DNA of 64,000 bases, taken from Bacillota bacterium (GTDB lineage: Bacteria; Bacillota; Bacilli; Paenibacillales; NBRC-103111). Shown here one piece after another: positions 34,808-44,062 of this stretch. The stretch is taken from contig JAEWGW010000006.1 in the NCBI GenBank assembly GCA_023388055.1, positions 1 through 64,000 of the forward strand, read 5' to 3'. The notes under the pieces were generated by a model. The model was given only the letters and a program-made list of their open reading frames with translations, searched no databases and was not told where the DNA came from. Made by a program: the position numbers and the translations under genes. Positions within the stretch are counted from its first letter, which is position 1; each line of letters opens with the position of its first letter.

Positions 34808-36339
34808 AGGGCAAGCTTTTTGTCGCGGAGGATCAGCCCAATTTCCGCAAGGGATTATTGAAGCTGGCGGGAAAACGTTCCGCCGAGTGGGTGGTGACGG
34901 GCGAAGCGGCCAATGGCCGGGACGCCTTGTCATTAATGGAGGGCAACGTGCCGGATCTCCTGCTGACCGATATCCGGATGCCTCATATAGACGGCCTGCA
35001 GCTGGCTGAGGAAATCAGAAACCGCGGCTGGCTCACCAAAATTGTGATTGTCACCGGCTTCAAGGACTTTACCTATGCCCAGGCCGCCGTCAAGTTTGGC
35101 GTGCTGGATTTCATCACGAAGCCATGTGTAGAAACGGATATATTAAGCGTGCTGGATCGGATTTATGTGCAGCTGATTGAAGAGAGCCAGTCCCAGATTT
35201 TGGTGGAGGGCTGGAAGCGGCAGCATGAGGACAGTGAGCTGCGTTCGGCGATGATGGGGATGCCCTGCAACAATACAGAGGTGGAGTCACTGCTGTCACG
35301 GATGGGGAAGTGTGAGCTGTTTGTGCTCCGTATTCCCAATTATTTTCCGCAAGAGAAGCATTATTCCGCCCAGGATGTGCCGCTCCTGCAGTTTGCATTC
35401 GTGAATATTGCGGGAGAACACCTGAATAAGTGGTTTCCCGGAGGCTTCCGGCTGTTTCCGTTGAATGCTTCGGAATGGGCGCTGTTAATCGACCGGAATG
35501 CCTCCAAGCCGGAAACCGCATCCTCCTGGCAGCAGATTCTCTCCGAGTCTGTCCAGCATTACCTGAGACTGATGCTTGAATGCAGCGCTCAAGGGGTTTG
35601 CGGCAGTATGGAGCAATTGCGGGATGGCTACAAACGGTATTGCCGGGAGGGGGACAGGGAGCACGCCTCCGTGAATGAATCTCTCCTGAATCAGACGGCG
35701 CTGTACGAGAAGGAGACGGAGATTGTAACCTGGCTGATGTCCGAGGATAACGGCAGATTGAGCAGAGAGCTGCAGGAGCAAGCCGTACGCATTAGCCACC
35801 TGCCTCCGCAAACCGCCAAAATCGAGGCGCTTCTGCTGGCGTCCGCCATCCTGCGGCTGGTGCAGGTTCAGTTTCCCGAATGGCAAATGGCCGTACACCC
35901 CATCGAATGGGATACGGTGTACAAATGCGCAACACCGGAGGATATCGCCGCTTGGCTGCAGGTATACCTCCATGAATTTCTGGATTCCTACAATCATTGG
36001 CTGGCCAGCAAAAACGATAACCCGGTGAAGCAGGCCATCCGGTTTATGGAGGAATCCTACATGGGAGGATGCGGCTTGGCGGAGGTGGCGGCCCATGTGC
36101 ATCTGAACCCCAGCTACTTCAGCAACCTGTTCAAGAAAGAAACGGGAGAAAGCATCACCAGCTACATCCAGAATCTGCGGGTACAAAAAGCCAAGCTGCT
36201 GCTCAAAAGCACCGATATGAAAATATTCGAAATATCAGAGGCGACAGGCTTCAACGATTCCAATTATTTTACGCATATGTTCAATAAAATAGCGGGTGTC
36301 TCCCCGAAGGAATACCGCAAACAGATGGCCGGCAAGTGA
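34804..36339 (+). CDS. YesN-type response regulator with AraC DNA-binding domain
   Basis: A 511-residue regulator. Receiver domain with the acceptor Asp56 in LLLTDIRMPHIDG and Lys in ITKPCVETD; a long variable middle (about 130-400); C-terminal AraC/XylS double helix-turn-helix: LAEVAAHVHLNPSYFSNLFKKETGESI and FEISEATGFNDSNYFTHMFNKIAGVSPKEYRK. It receives phosphate from the overlapping kinase and probably activates the sugar transport operon at 28217. Confidence 0.93.
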   Translation: MKGKLFVAEDQPNFRKGLLKLAGKRSAEWVVTGEAANGRDALSLMEGNVPDLLLTDIRMPHIDGLQLAEEIRNRGWLTKIVIVTGFKDFTYAQAAVKFGVLDFITKPCVETDILSVLDRIYVQLIEESQSQILVEGWKRQHEDSELRSAMMGMPCNNTEVESLLSRMGKCELFVLRIPNYFPQEKHYSAQDVPLLQFAFVNIAGEHLNKWFPGGFRLFPLNASEWALLIDRNASKPETASSWQQILSESVQHYLRLMLECSAQGVCGSMEQLRDGYKRYCREGDREHASVNESLLNQTALYEKETEIVTWLMSEDNGRLSRELQEQAVRISHLPPQTAKIEALLLASAILRLVQVQFPEWQMAVHPIEWDTVYKCATPEDIAAWLQVYLHEFLDSYNHWLASKNDNPVKQAIRFMEESYMGGCGLAEVAAHVHLNPSYFSNLFKKETGESITSYIQNLRVQKAKLLLKSTDMKIFEISEATGFNDSNYFTHMFNKIAGVSPKEYRKQMAGK

Positions 36340-36427
36340 CCCTCCCCGGGCATTGCTCTTCACAAATCCGCTCATTTACACCAAGCCGCAGACGGTGTTA
36401 ATATGAGGTTTTGAAGGGAGTGGGATC

Positions 36428-37402
36428 ATGGGAATCCGTTTTGTCAAAACGGCAGCTGCCGTTTATCTGTCCATTCTGGCCGCCAAGCTGCTGAATCTGG
36501 ATTATGCCTTAAGCGCCGGACTTATAGCTGTGTTAGGCATTGACGTTACCTTGAAGCGGAGCCTCAACACCATCCTGGTGCGTATCGCCGCTTCCTTATC
36601 GGGCCTCTTAATCGCTTCGGTTATTTTTCTGCTGCTGGGTTTTCATCTATGGACGATCCCGGTGTTTGTGCTCATTGTGTATCCTTTACAGGCCCGCTTC
36701 AACCTAAGCGACGGGATTGTATTAAGCTCTGTGCTGGTGTTCCATATGGTGGACAAGCAGGCGGTAACCTGGGGCAATCTGGCCAATGAGGTGGCGCTGC
36801 TGTTAATCGGCATGGGCATTGCTTCTATTATGAATCTGCTGTACCGGCCGCGGACGGATGCGGATCTGGAAGCTGCAAAACGCAGAGTAAACGGGGTCTT
36901 CTCCGCCATCTTCCTGCATATGGCCGATCATCTTCGGGACCCGGCCACGGTCTGGGATGGCAGTGAGCTGTTGGAGGCGCCGGAGGCCATCAAGGAGGGG
37001 CTGGAGCTGTCCCGCCGTACAGCCGAAAACAAGCTGTTTCAGGCGGAGGACCAATGGACCCCTTATTTCGAAATGAGGCGCCAGCATTTTGACTCCATCC
37101 AGAGGATGATCGATCTTCTGGCCCAGGTGTATCAGACACTGCCTCACGGGGAAGCGGTGGCAGGGCTCTTCGATTCCCTAAGCGAAGGTGTGAGATCCGA
37201 CTATTATGCCGGGGAGGTGGAGGTGTCTCTCCTGCAGCTGGAGAAGGAATTCAAGGCCATGCCGCTGCCGGGCACCCGAGAGGAGTTCGAAATGCGCTCC
37301 GCACTTCTTCAGCTCTGCCTGGAGCTCAAAACGTATCTGGCCATGTCCCGGAAGGGGAAAAAAATCCGCCTGCAGGAGGCGGAAGCGGCACAACCTGCCT
37401 GA
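36428..37402 (+). CDS. Aromatic acid exporter family (ArAE_1) membrane protein
   Basis: A 324-residue protein. The first 140 residues hold about five hydrophobic helices (TAAAVYLSILAAKLL; IAASLSGLLIASVIFLLLG; EVALLLIGMGIASIMNLLYRP), typical of the ArAE_1/FUSC-like domain; the remainder is a soluble helical C-terminal domain rich in Glu/Leu, as in ArAE_1_C. Suggested role: efflux of aromatic acids or similar; unproven for most members. GAAGGGAG precedes the ATG. Stands alone before cotE. Confidence 0.88.
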   Translation: MGIRFVKTAAAVYLSILAAKLLNLDYALSAGLIAVLGIDVTLKRSLNTILVRIAASLSGLLIASVIFLLLGFHLWTIPVFVLIVYPLQARFNLSDGIVLSSVLVFHMVDKQAVTWGNLANEVALLLIGMGIASIMNLLYRPRTDADLEAAKRRVNGVFSAIFLHMADHLRDPATVWDGSELLEAPEAIKEGLELSRRTAENKLFQAEDQWTPYFEMRRQHFDSIQRMIDLLAQVYQTLPHGEAVAGLFDSLSEGVRSDYYAGEVEVSLLQLEKEFKAMPLPGTREEFEMRSALLQLCLELKTYLAMSRKGKKIRLQEAEAAQPA

Positions 37403-37451
37403 ATGCAGGCTTGTCCGCAACATATTTTGTCCCTTCCGGCAAAAATAGTTG

Positions 37452-37480
37452 TCACTCTAGACGAATGTCCTGCATACAAT
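37452..37480 (+). promoter_or_regulatory. SigE-type sporulation promoter of cotE
   Basis: CATACAAT (37473-37480) matches the SigE -10 consensus. TCACTCT at 37452-37458, 14 bases upstream, is a fair -35. B. subtilis cotE is transcribed by SigE and SigK, which supports the reading. Confidence 0.5.
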
Positions 37481-37514
37481 TACATTGAATGATTGTATGG
37501 AGGAGGTTGACAGA

Positions 37515-38081
37515 ATGTCTACTTATACAGATAGAGACTTGCAAGCCAGAGAGATTATTACGAAAGCAGTGTGCGGCAAAGGTCGTAAGTTTAGCCAAGT
37601 GAGTCATACCGTGGTTCCGCCTCATGCTCCTACCAGCATTCTTGGCGCCTGGATCATCAACAACCAGTACGAGGCCCAAAAAGCAGGCGAGAGCGTTGAG
37701 GTAGTCGGAACCTACGATATCAACATCTGGTACTCTTATGACAAGAACACGAAGACCGATGTCGCCAAAGAAACGGTCTCTTATGTGGATACGGTGCCGC
37801 TGTCCTACCTGGACAAAAAGCACAGAGGCATCACCGCCGAAGTATCCGCATTGGCTACCCAGGAGCCCAACTGCATCGAAGCGGTGGTTTCCTCCTCCGG
37901 CACAGGTGTTGTGATCCGGGTGGAACGGGAGTTCAAGGTAGAGCTCGTGGCGGAAACCAAGGTGCGGGTCATCGTCAGCCCTTATGATCTGGATGACGAA
38001 GACAAGAATCTGGACTTCGATGCCGCCGCTGATGACGGCGACTACGAGGATTTGGACCCTGATCTTCTGGAGGACAATTGA
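37515..38081 (+). CDS. cotE: Outer spore coat morphogenetic protein CotE
   Basis: A 188-residue protein closely matching CotE: REIITKAVCGKGRKFSQ, then PTSILGAWIINNQYEA, GTYDINIWYSYDKNTKT and the acidic C-terminal tail DYEDLDPDLLEDN. CotE encases the mother-cell side of the forespore and recruits outer-coat proteins through its acidic tail. The ATG reading MSTYTDRD is chosen because GGAGGAGG lies 8 bases upstream. cotE beside mutS-mutL is the B. subtilis order, here with an extra amidoligase-like gene between. Confidence 0.95.
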   Translation: MSTYTDRDLQAREIITKAVCGKGRKFSQVSHTVVPPHAPTSILGAWIINNQYEAQKAGESVEVVGTYDINIWYSYDKNTKTDVAKETVSYVDTVPLSYLDKKHRGITAEVSALATQEPNCIEAVVSSSGTGVVIRVEREFKVELVAETKVRVIVSPYDLDDEDKNLDFDAAADDGDYEDLDPDLLEDN

Positions 38082-38085
38082 CAGC

Positions 38086-38140
38086 CTTCCCCCAAAAGTC
38101 CGAAGGGTCCTGCAGAGGATTTCGGTACCTTTTGGGGGAG
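38086..38140. repeat. Long nested inverted repeat after cotE
   Basis: CTTCCCCCAAAAG (38086-38098) pairs with CTTTTGGGGGAG (38129-38140), with an inner CCGAA/TTCGG stem. No T run follows, so it is an atypical terminator or a structured 3' end of the cotE mRNA. Confidence 0.5.
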
Positions 38141-38206
38141 CCCTCGTTAGTTCTAGGAAGATCCTTTTTCTTACTTACAGGATATGCCGCATAATGCTTT
38201 TCGGAT

Positions 38207-38228
38207 GGGGGCGAATGCCCTCTTTTTT
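38207..38228 (+). terminator. Intrinsic terminator before the amidoligase-like gene
   Basis: GGGGGC-GAAT-GCCCTC followed by six T. A short 6-bp stem (one G-T pair), 44 bases upstream of the amidoligase-like ATG, so it ends cotE transcription or acts as a leader attenuator. Confidence 0.6.
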
Positions 38229-38271
38229 GTTAAAGTTAAAAAAATCTCCAATTATAAAAGGCGGGATCGCC

Positions 38272-39774
38272 ATGTCCATGTTTGTGTTGTACAGTGGTGT
38301 TGCGGCGGTAGGCATGCTGCCCCTGTATTTGAGGATCCCTTCAGGAGAACGGCTGCTGGCGGGAAAATCTCCGAAGGCCGTGCTCCAATGGGGAGTGCCG
38401 GCTCAGGATGCCCAAGCTCTGTTTGTATTGAATCCCTTGAAAGCGTTAATCCGTGCAGGCCACCGCCGCACCTGCCGGGAGTTCTGGCGTCAGAACGGCA
38501 TGAAAGCGGCCGGTGAAAATGAAGAGTGGGCGTATGAATTCCAGGTGGCCGTGTTTCAGATGGATGCGCTGGCGATTTGGACCAAGGCGGGCACGGCCGC
38601 GTTGGTGCCTGCCGGAGGCAGGGCCCGTATGGTCCGGAAAGGAAGGCTCTTGTCCCCGCCTGTAAGCGGCGGAGCTGCCGGGTGGCGGGAGCTGCCGCCG
38701 GAGGAGCAGGAGGCTTACCACATCCGGCGGGCCAAGCGGGATGCGGTTAGAGCGGTGTATACGTTGGGACTTTGTACGGGGCTGGTGAAGGTGGGCATCA
38801 ACCGGGAGGGGAACACGGTTCTGATCGGACTGGAGGCTTGTCCGGTACTGGATGACAGGCTGGCGGAGCTGTTTGCCGAGGCGATGAACCGGTATGCAGA
38901 GAAGCTGGAGGCGGCAGAAAAGACGGAAGGAAGCTGGCAATCCGGCCTTGCTGCGCCAGCGGGTGTCCGCCTGGGAGCAGACCCGGAGTTTGTGCTGCGC
39001 CGTCCGGACGGCGGGTTTGTGCCTGCCAACCGTTTCCTGGAAAAGTCAGGTACAGTAGGCTGCGATGCCGTTGTGCTGTCCCGCGACCGGGTGATCCATC
39101 CCTTGGCCGAGCTCCGGCCCAAACCATGTGACACCCCCCGGGAGCTGGTACGGGAGCTGTACCGGACCATGCGCCAGGCTGCGCGGCAAATTCCGGACAC
39201 CTCCTTGTCCTGGCTGGCCGGGAGTATGCCCGGCAAAGGGCTCTCCACAGGCGGGCATGTGCATATCAGCGGGGTTTGGCTTCATCACCATCTGCTCCGG
39301 GCCTTGGACAATTATGTTGCCCTTCCTTTGGTTTTGGCGGAGGGAGAGGCGGCGGGACAACGCCGGCCCAAATACGGGTTTCTGGGCGATGTCCGCCGCA
39401 AGCGCCACGGCGGCTTCGAATACCGGACGCTGCCCAGCTGGCTGTCCGACCCGGATCTGGCCTTGGCTGTCCTGACGCTGATGCATACCGTTGCCCTGTA
39501 CTACCGGGAGCTGCGCCAGACACCGCTGGATCATCTGGATGTCCAACGGGCGTATTACAACGGCGATAAGGCCGAGCTGCTGCCCATTGCCCGCAAGCTG
39601 TGGGCGGATTTGATGCGCCTGCCCGCTTACCGCAACAGCCGGGCGGTATTGGAGCCGTTCCGGGAGCGTCTGTTCCGTATGGAAGGCTGGGATGAGCAGG
39701 CAGATTTCCGCAAGCCGTGGAAAATCCCGCCTTATCAAGAGAAAGGCGCCACTCCCCCCGCATTCATGCTATAA
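38272..39774 (+). CDS. Phage-type COOH-NH2 ligase (putative amidoligase) family protein
   Basis: A 500-residue protein. The C-terminal part has the signature of the phiEco32-like COOH.NH2 ligase type 2 family within the ATP-grasp-like amidoligases: GVRLGADPEFVLRRPDGGFVPAN, HPLAELRPKPCDTPRELV, STGGHVHISGVWLHH, and GGFEYRTLPSWLSDP. Such enzymes are predicted to join a carboxyl to an amine, with ATP. The N-terminal 200 residues are a lineage-specific region. ATG 38272 (MSMFVLYSG) is behind AAGGCGGG; the open frame extends upstream through cotE in another frame. No signal peptide. Position between cotE and mutS suggests a coat or spore role (inference). Confidence 0.8.
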   Translation: MSMFVLYSGVAAVGMLPLYLRIPSGERLLAGKSPKAVLQWGVPAQDAQALFVLNPLKALIRAGHRRTCREFWRQNGMKAAGENEEWAYEFQVAVFQMDALAIWTKAGTAALVPAGGRARMVRKGRLLSPPVSGGAAGWRELPPEEQEAYHIRRAKRDAVRAVYTLGLCTGLVKVGINREGNTVLIGLEACPVLDDRLAELFAEAMNRYAEKLEAAEKTEGSWQSGLAAPAGVRLGADPEFVLRRPDGGFVPANRFLEKSGTVGCDAVVLSRDRVIHPLAELRPKPCDTPRELVRELYRTMRQAARQIPDTSLSWLAGSMPGKGLSTGGHVHISGVWLHHHLLRALDNYVALPLVLAEGEAAGQRRPKYGFLGDVRRKRHGGFEYRTLPSWLSDPDLALAVLTLMHTVALYYRELRQTPLDHLDVQRAYYNGDKAELLPIARKLWADLMRLPAYRNSRAVLEPFRERLFRMEGWDEQADFRKPWKIPPYQEKGATPPAFML

Positions 39775-39775
39775 T
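39767..39775 (+). promoter_or_regulatory. Extended -10 promoter of mutS
   Basis: TGCTATAAT is a perfect extended -10 and overlaps the stop codon of the amidoligase-like gene. Expected start is near 39783, about 70 bases before mutS, so mutS need not depend on the sporulation gene upstream. No clear -35. Confidence 0.5.
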
Positions 39776-39851
39776 TAATGATACCTTTTGAGAATATCTG
39801 CAAGAAAATCAAATGTTTCGTGACCGTTCGACAGTACGGCGGAGGATGGAT

Positions 39852-42551
39852 ATGGCTAAATATACACCGATGATGGAACAGTATCTGGCCGTCAAGGCCC
39901 AGGTGCCGGATGCATTTTTGTTTTTCCGGCTTGGCGATTTTTACGAAATGTTCTTCGAGGATGCGATTCAGGCCTCCCGGGAGCTTGAAATTACCCTGAC
40001 CGGCAGGGAAGGCGGCGCGGAAGAGCGTATACCCATGTGCGGCGTACCTTATCATTCAGCTGATAACTACATCGCCCGGCTGATTGAGAAGGGGTACAAG
40101 GTTGCCATCTGCGAGCAGATGGAGAGTCCGTCGGAGACCAAAGGTATGGTCCGGCGGGAAATTGTGCGCATTGTTACTCCGGGCACCCTGATGGATGGCA
40201 AGCTGCTCAGCGAATCCGTCAACAATTACATAGCAAGTGTGATTAAAGAGGAGAATGGGATCGGCTTTGCCGTGTGCGACATCAGCACCGGTGAGCTGTA
40301 TACGGCTGCATTGCCGGGTACGGAGGCGCTGTTGGATGAGCTGTCCGTATACGGACCCAAGGAAATCATCGGCACGGCGGAGGCGGTGGAGTGGCTGAAG
40401 AGGAATGGGGCTTCGGCTCTCCGTCCGCCTGTTTATACCATGTGGGACAAGGAGGATCCCCAAGCGCTGGAGGCCCAGTACGGGGAGGAGGAGCTGAGGA
40501 AGCTTGCTGCCTTAACCCGCCGGACCGTCTCCCTCTTGATTGCTTATTTGGGCGAAACCCAGAAGCGTTCCCTGGGGCATATGACCCGGATCGAAATTTA
40601 CCGTCCCTCCCAATACATGGTGATGGACCCGTTTACCCGCCGGAATCTGGAGCTAACGGAAACGGTGCGTGACCGTGCGAAACGCGGCTCCCTCCTGTGG
40701 CTGCTGGATGAAACCGTCACCTCCATGGGTGGTCGTCTGCTCCGCCGTTGGATCGAGAAGCCCCTTGTAAACCGGGATCGGGTGGAGGAGCGGCTAGAGG
40801 CTGTGGATGCCCTGTACAACAATCTGATTGTCCGGGAGGACCTGCGGCAAAGCCTGAAGGACGTCTATGATCTGGAGCGGCTGACGGCCAGGGTATCCTA
40901 CGGCAGCGCCAATGCCCGGGACATGCTTGCGCTTAAGATATCCTTAAGCCGTATGCCGGAAGCGGTGCGTCTTTGCCGGGAATCCGGATCACGGTCACTT
41001 GCGGCTCTGGTGGACGGCTTGGACGAGTGTGCGGATGTCCAGGAATGGATCGCCTCTGCCATTGTGGACGAGCCTCCCGTTTCCGTCAGGGACGGCGGCA
41101 TGATCCGGCTGGGTTATAATGATCGGCTGGACCAGCTGAAGGAAGCCAACCAGAACGGCAAACAATGGCTGGCCGAGCTGGAGCAGAAGGAGCGGGAGCG
41201 CACGGGAATCCGCTCTCTGAAGGTCGGCTTTAATAAAGTGTTCGGCTATTATATTGAAATTACGCGCAGCCACCTGGCCAGCCTGCCGGAGGGCCTGTAT
41301 GAACGGAAGCAGACTCTGGCCAATGCGGAGCGCTTCATTACCCCGGAGCTGAAGGAGAAGGAGGCGCTGATCCTCGAAGCCGAGGAAAAGATGGTGGATG
41401 TGGAGTACGCCCTCTTCAACGAGCTGCGGGAGAAAATTGCCCTCCAGGTCCACCGTTTGCAGCGGCTTGCTGAAGTGGTTGCCGCCGTGGATGTGTACCA
41501 GTCGCTGGCCTCTGTCAGTGCACGCCGTCGGTTCCGTAAGCCGGAGCTGTCTGCCGGTTATGATCTGACCGTTGTCGGAGGGCGCCACCCGGTGGTGGAG
41601 GCGGTGATGCAGGACGGCTCCTTCGTAGCCAATGATACAGCCATGACGGCGGAAGGCGGCCCGATGCTGCTGATTACCGGCCCCAATATGGCAGGCAAAA
41701 GCACCTACATGCGCCAGGTGGCCATTATTTGCATTATGGCCCAGATCGGCTGCTTCGTTCCGGCAGAGAAGGCGGTCGTTCCCATGACCGACCGGATCTT
41801 CACCCGGATCGGGGCTGCGGATGATCTGATCGGCGGCCAAAGCACCTTCATGGTGGAAATGATGGACATCCAGGTGATGACGGAGAAGGCCACCCGCCAG
41901 AGTTTGGTTATAATCGACGAGTTGGGCAGAGGCACCTCCACCGGAGAAGGGATGGCTATCGCCCAGGCGGTCATCGAATTTATGCATGACCGGGTAGGCT
42001 GCAAAACTCTGGTCTCCACCCACTTCCACGAGCTGGCCCATCTGGAGGAAAGTCTGGCCGGGCTGAAGAATTACTGCATGGCCGTGAAGGAAAGCGACGG
42101 CCAGGTTACCTTCCTGCGTAAGCTGATTCCCGGTGCGGCCAGCACCAGCTATGGCATCTATTGCGCACGGATTGCCGGTTTGCCCGGCGGCATTATCGAC
42201 CGGGCGTACCAGCTGCTGGCCGCCTTCGAGGAGCGGGCAGGGGCGGTGGAGGCGGCGGTTTCGCTGGAGCGGGAGTCTGGGGAGCCGGAGTTTGTGCCTG
42301 CGGTTTCCGATGCGCCTGCCGCTTACACTGCTGCTCCCGAAGCCTTGGTAGAGACAGCGCCGGCGGTGCAGCTAAGCCTCTTCGGGCTGGAGGAGGACAA
42401 ACCCTCTGCAGCGGATAAGGCCAAACGCAAGCAGGATGCTCGTACGGAAGGGGTTATGTCCTCCATCCGGGAGATGGATCTGATGAATATGACCCCCATG
42501 ATGGCCATGAACCTGCTTTATGAGTTGAAGCGGAAGCTGGACGGCAAATAA
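39852..42551 (+). CDS. mutS: DNA mismatch repair protein MutS
   Basis: An 899-residue MutS. The N-terminal mismatch-binding domain has FRLGDFYEMFFEDA with the Phe-x-Glu motif, then connector, lever and clamp domains, and the ATPase with Walker A GPNMAGKST at 610-618, MVEMMD and VIIDELGRGTSTGEGMAIA. It recognises mismatches and short loops and recruits MutL. ATG 39852 is set by GGAGG 6 bases upstream. The C-terminal 100 residues are low-complexity and end with LMNMTPMMAMNLLYELKRKL, a likely beta-clamp or tetramerisation tail. Confidence 0.98.
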   Translation: MAKYTPMMEQYLAVKAQVPDAFLFFRLGDFYEMFFEDAIQASRELEITLTGREGGAEERIPMCGVPYHSADNYIARLIEKGYKVAICEQMESPSETKGMVRREIVRIVTPGTLMDGKLLSESVNNYIASVIKEENGIGFAVCDISTGELYTAALPGTEALLDELSVYGPKEIIGTAEAVEWLKRNGASALRPPVYTMWDKEDPQALEAQYGEEELRKLAALTRRTVSLLIAYLGETQKRSLGHMTRIEIYRPSQYMVMDPFTRRNLELTETVRDRAKRGSLLWLLDETVTSMGGRLLRRWIEKPLVNRDRVEERLEAVDALYNNLIVREDLRQSLKDVYDLERLTARVSYGSANARDMLALKISLSRMPEAVRLCRESGSRSLAALVDGLDECADVQEWIASAIVDEPPVSVRDGGMIRLGYNDRLDQLKEANQNGKQWLAELEQKERERTGIRSLKVGFNKVFGYYIEITRSHLASLPEGLYERKQTLANAERFITPELKEKEALILEAEEKMVDVEYALFNELREKIALQVHRLQRLAEVVAAVDVYQSLASVSARRRFRKPELSAGYDLTVVGGRHPVVEAVMQDGSFVANDTAMTAEGGPMLLITGPNMAGKSTYMRQVAIICIMAQIGCFVPAEKAVVPMTDRIFTRIGAADDLIGGQSTFMVEMMDIQVMTEKATRQSLVIIDELGRGTSTGEGMAIAQAVIEFMHDRVGCKTLVSTHFHELAHLEESLAGLKNYCMAVKESDGQVTFLRKLIPGAASTSYGIYCARIAGLPGGIIDRAYQLLAAFEERAGAVEAAVSLERESGEPEFVPAVSDAPAAYTAAPEALVETAPAVQLSLFGLEEDKPSAADKAKRKQDARTEGVMSSIREMDLMNMTPMMAMNLLYELKRKLDGK

Positions 42552-42585
42552 ATTCAATACAGACATGACGAGAGGGGATTCACCC

Positions 42586-44061
42586 ATGAGATTCGCCTTA
42601 ATCAATAAAAGCCGGGCGGCAGACCGCAAAAGCCGTTTGCCTGTCTGGAAGAAAATCGGCTTGTCGGCGGTTGTTGCCACCCTTGCCCTTCCTGCCTGGA
42701 GCGCTTACGCCAGCGTTTCCTCGGATAGGATGCAGCAGGTATTGGAGATTCTCTCCACCAGCCATGTGAGCGGCGCCTCGGAGGAAGCCTTAAGCGATGC
42801 GGCCATTCAAGCCATGGTGCAATCGCTGAATGATCCGTATACGGAATTTATGGACAAGAAACAATGGAGCCAATTCGAGGGCAGTCTGGCCCGCAATTAT
42901 GTCGGAGTGGGGATTCTCATCAGCCACACGATGGAAGGGGTCTACATCGAGCAGGTATTTAATAATTCCTCTGCGGAAGCGGCAGGCCTGCGGGCCGATG
43001 ATATTATCGTGAAGGTGAACGACACTGAAATTACGGCGGACAATGCCAAGGATGTAGTCACCTTTATCACCGGCGAGGAAAATAGCAATGTCACCATCAC
43101 TGTGCTCCGCGGCGGCGAGCGGCTGGCTCTGACCATGCCGCGGAAAGCCGTATCTCTGCCTGTGGTGGATAGTGCTTATCTGGACGGCAGCGTGGGATAT
43201 CTCCGGGTATTCAGCTTCTCCGATAACTCGGATGAGCAGTTTACGGAAATCCTGGACGGGTTCCGCGCCAAGAGCGATTTCCGCTCCCTGGTTATCGATC
43301 TCCGGGACAACCCGGGCGGTCTCCTGGAATCCGCTGGCTATATGGCCTCCAATTTTATTAAGGACAAGATCCTGATCCACACCAAAACCCGCAACGGAAC
43401 CGATAATCCGGTCAATATTGTCGGAGGCACCACCTTGTCCCAGCCCGTTTACGTGCTGGTTAACGAAAACAGCGCCAGCGCTTCGGAAATCCTGGCAGGT
43501 GCGCTGCAGGATTACAAGGTGGCCGTGATTGCCGGTACCAATACCTACGGCAAGGGCAGTGTCCAGAATATCTACAGCCTGAGCGAAGGCTCCAAGCTGA
43601 AGGTGACCATTGAAGAATATCTGACGCCGCTGGGTCATCCTGTTAATAAGGTGGGCATCAAGCCGGATCTGGAGCTGGAAGGCGGCATGAATCAACTGCT
43701 CCATGTGCTGCGTCTGGCGGGAGTCCAGAATTTCAAGGTGGAGAAAAAACGCTCTGTAGTTACGGTGAATGGCATGAAAGTAGAGGATTCCCTGCCCGCT
43801 ATGGAAGAGAATGGCAAGCTGTGGGTGCATTCCCGTGTTCTGGCTACCTTGGCCGGAGCTGAATTGAAATGGGTTCCCGAGTCTCAGGGCGTGGAGCTGT
43901 CCGTAAAGGGACAAGCCCCGGTTCTTATGGCAGGAAGTGAGGCCAAGATGGCGGGGGACTACCTGCTTCTGGATGCCGCCGCTTTTGCCCGGAGCTTCCC
44001 TGGAGTGAAGCTTGAGGGAACGTTGGACCACCTGGTGCTGAGCTCATCTGCGGTGAACTGA
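42586..44061 (+). CDS. S41-family carboxyl-terminal processing protease with PDZ and stalk-like C-terminal domain
   Basis: A 491-residue secreted protease. Signal/anchor helix at about 24-42 (KIGLSAVVATLALPAWSAYA), a PDZ domain (VGVGILISHTMEGVYIEQVF...AAGLRADDIIVKVN), and the S41 core with GYLRVFSF, DLRDNPGGLLESA, the nucleophile Ser in VNENSASASEI and the Lys in TYGKGSVQ. The last 110 residues (VVTVNGMKVEDSLPAMEENGKLWVHSRVLA) resemble a copper amine oxidase N-terminal-like domain, common in Paenibacillus envelope proteins. RBS GAGAGGGG. It sits between mutS and mutL, an unusual insertion in that pair. Confidence 0.92.
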   Translation: MRFALINKSRAADRKSRLPVWKKIGLSAVVATLALPAWSAYASVSSDRMQQVLEILSTSHVSGASEEALSDAAIQAMVQSLNDPYTEFMDKKQWSQFEGSLARNYVGVGILISHTMEGVYIEQVFNNSSAEAAGLRADDIIVKVNDTEITADNAKDVVTFITGEENSNVTITVLRGGERLALTMPRKAVSLPVVDSAYLDGSVGYLRVFSFSDNSDEQFTEILDGFRAKSDFRSLVIDLRDNPGGLLESAGYMASNFIKDKILIHTKTRNGTDNPVNIVGGTTLSQPVYVLVNENSASASEILAGALQDYKVAVIAGTNTYGKGSVQNIYSLSEGSKLKVTIEEYLTPLGHPVNKVGIKPDLELEGGMNQLLHVLRLAGVQNFKVEKKRSVVTVNGMKVEDSLPAMEENGKLWVHSRVLATLAGAELKWVPESQGVELSVKGQAPVLMAGSEAKMAGDYLLLDAAAFARSFPGVKLEGTLDHLVLSSSAVN

Positions 44062-44062
44062 T

